From DASPOF01 sp035626155 (lineage in GTDB: Bacteria > Desulfobacterota > Binatia > Binatales > Binataceae), in the NCBI GenBank assembly GCA_035626155.1, contig DASPOF010000132.1, forward strand, positions 1 through 32,632: a stretch of DNA of 32,632 nt, read 5' to 3'. Below, in pieces: positions 32,514 to 32,632 of this stretch; position 1 is the first letter of the stretch, and each line of letters begins with the position of its first letter. Made by a program: the position numbers and the translations under genes. The notes under the pieces are model-generated. The model saw only the letters and a program-made list of their open reading frames with translations. It was not told where the DNA came from and ran no database searches.

Positions 32514-32632
32514 TTACGGGCTCGATGTGTCCGATTTCGCGAGCCCTCGGCCGAAGGCGGAGACCTGGGTCTGCCACTGTTCGCCGAAGGCCAGGATCAG
32601 CACCTGCTGGTTGATGTGGGTGTCCTTGGTCA
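32514..32632 (-). CDS. C-terminal fragment of a second vWA-type protein
   Basis: Partial gene cut by the window edge; 38 codons to a TAA at 32514-32516. The visible end contains INQQVLILAFGEQWQTQV, which aligns with the tail REVLVLAFGGKWREQI of the neighbouring vWA protein, so it is very probably a tandem paralogue transcribed in the same direction 108 bp upstream of it. Confidence 0.6.
   Translation of the reverse strand, partial: TKDTHINQQVLILAFGEQWQTQVSAFGRGLAKSDTSSP

Overview
The window is a 32.6 kb piece of a GC-rich bacterial chromosome. It opens inside mnmG and continues mnmG-rsmG-parA-parB with two parS-like ParB sites, an arrangement usually found near the replication origin. Gene content suggests a heterotrophic, lipid/acyl-CoA-using soil or sediment bacterium: electron-transfer flavoprotein with a membrane Fe-S ETF:quinone oxidoreductase, a MaoC hydratase, an alkyl-sulfatase-type metallo-beta-lactamase, a large NAD-glutamate dehydrogenase and an IclR regulator. 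The mix resembles deltaproteobacterial or Binatota-like lineages. That placement is inference from gene content; no rRNA is present. There is no integrase, transposase, phage gene or CRISPR array.

Layout. 1-3277 (+): end of mnmG, rsmG, parA, parB. 3298-6056 (-): an N-acetylglutamate-synthase-like protein followed by an ArnT-like glycosyltransferase. 6325-7468 (-): riboflavin synthase, then an Rrf2 regulator, behind a clear promoter. 7674-8957 (+): metallo-beta-lactamase protein, convergent with a small VapB-type antitoxin gene that looks frameshifted in a run of eight G. 9243-12784 (-): a short conserved protein, nagA, a double-hotdog MaoC protein and a solute-binding-protein homologue without a signal peptide. 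12949-13914 (+): a polytopic membrane protein. 13927-18687 (-): the 1586-residue NAD-glutamate dehydrogenase.

19078-26874 (+): IclR regulator, etfB, etfA, a repeat-rich intergenic region, an ABC-F ATPase, the membrane Fe-S oxidoreductase (the probable quinone-side partner of EtfAB) and a possible ferritin-like protein closed by a strong terminator. 26973-28852 (-): a flippase-like membrane protein overlapping a secreted DUF4412-type protein. 29044-29649 (+): a glutathione S-transferase. 29680-30726 (-): a divergent YchF-like protein. 30994-31069 (+): tRNA-Thr(CGU). 31249-32632 (-): two tandem, related von Willebrand A-domain genes, the second cut by the window edge.

Most striking signals: (1) the ABC-F leader, where a possible eight-codon leader peptide contains, in register, a 12-nt segment perfectly complementary to the ABC-F ribosome-binding site, which would suit ribosome-mediated translational attenuation; (2) the G8 tract that truncates the VapB antitoxin, where one G fewer restores a family-typical C-terminus; (3) a parS palindrome lying exactly on the mnmG stop/rsmG start overlap; (4) a REPIN-like pair of inverted hairpins plus a 39-bp tandem repeat after etfA; and (5) a perfect 10-bp hairpin in the etfBA leader.
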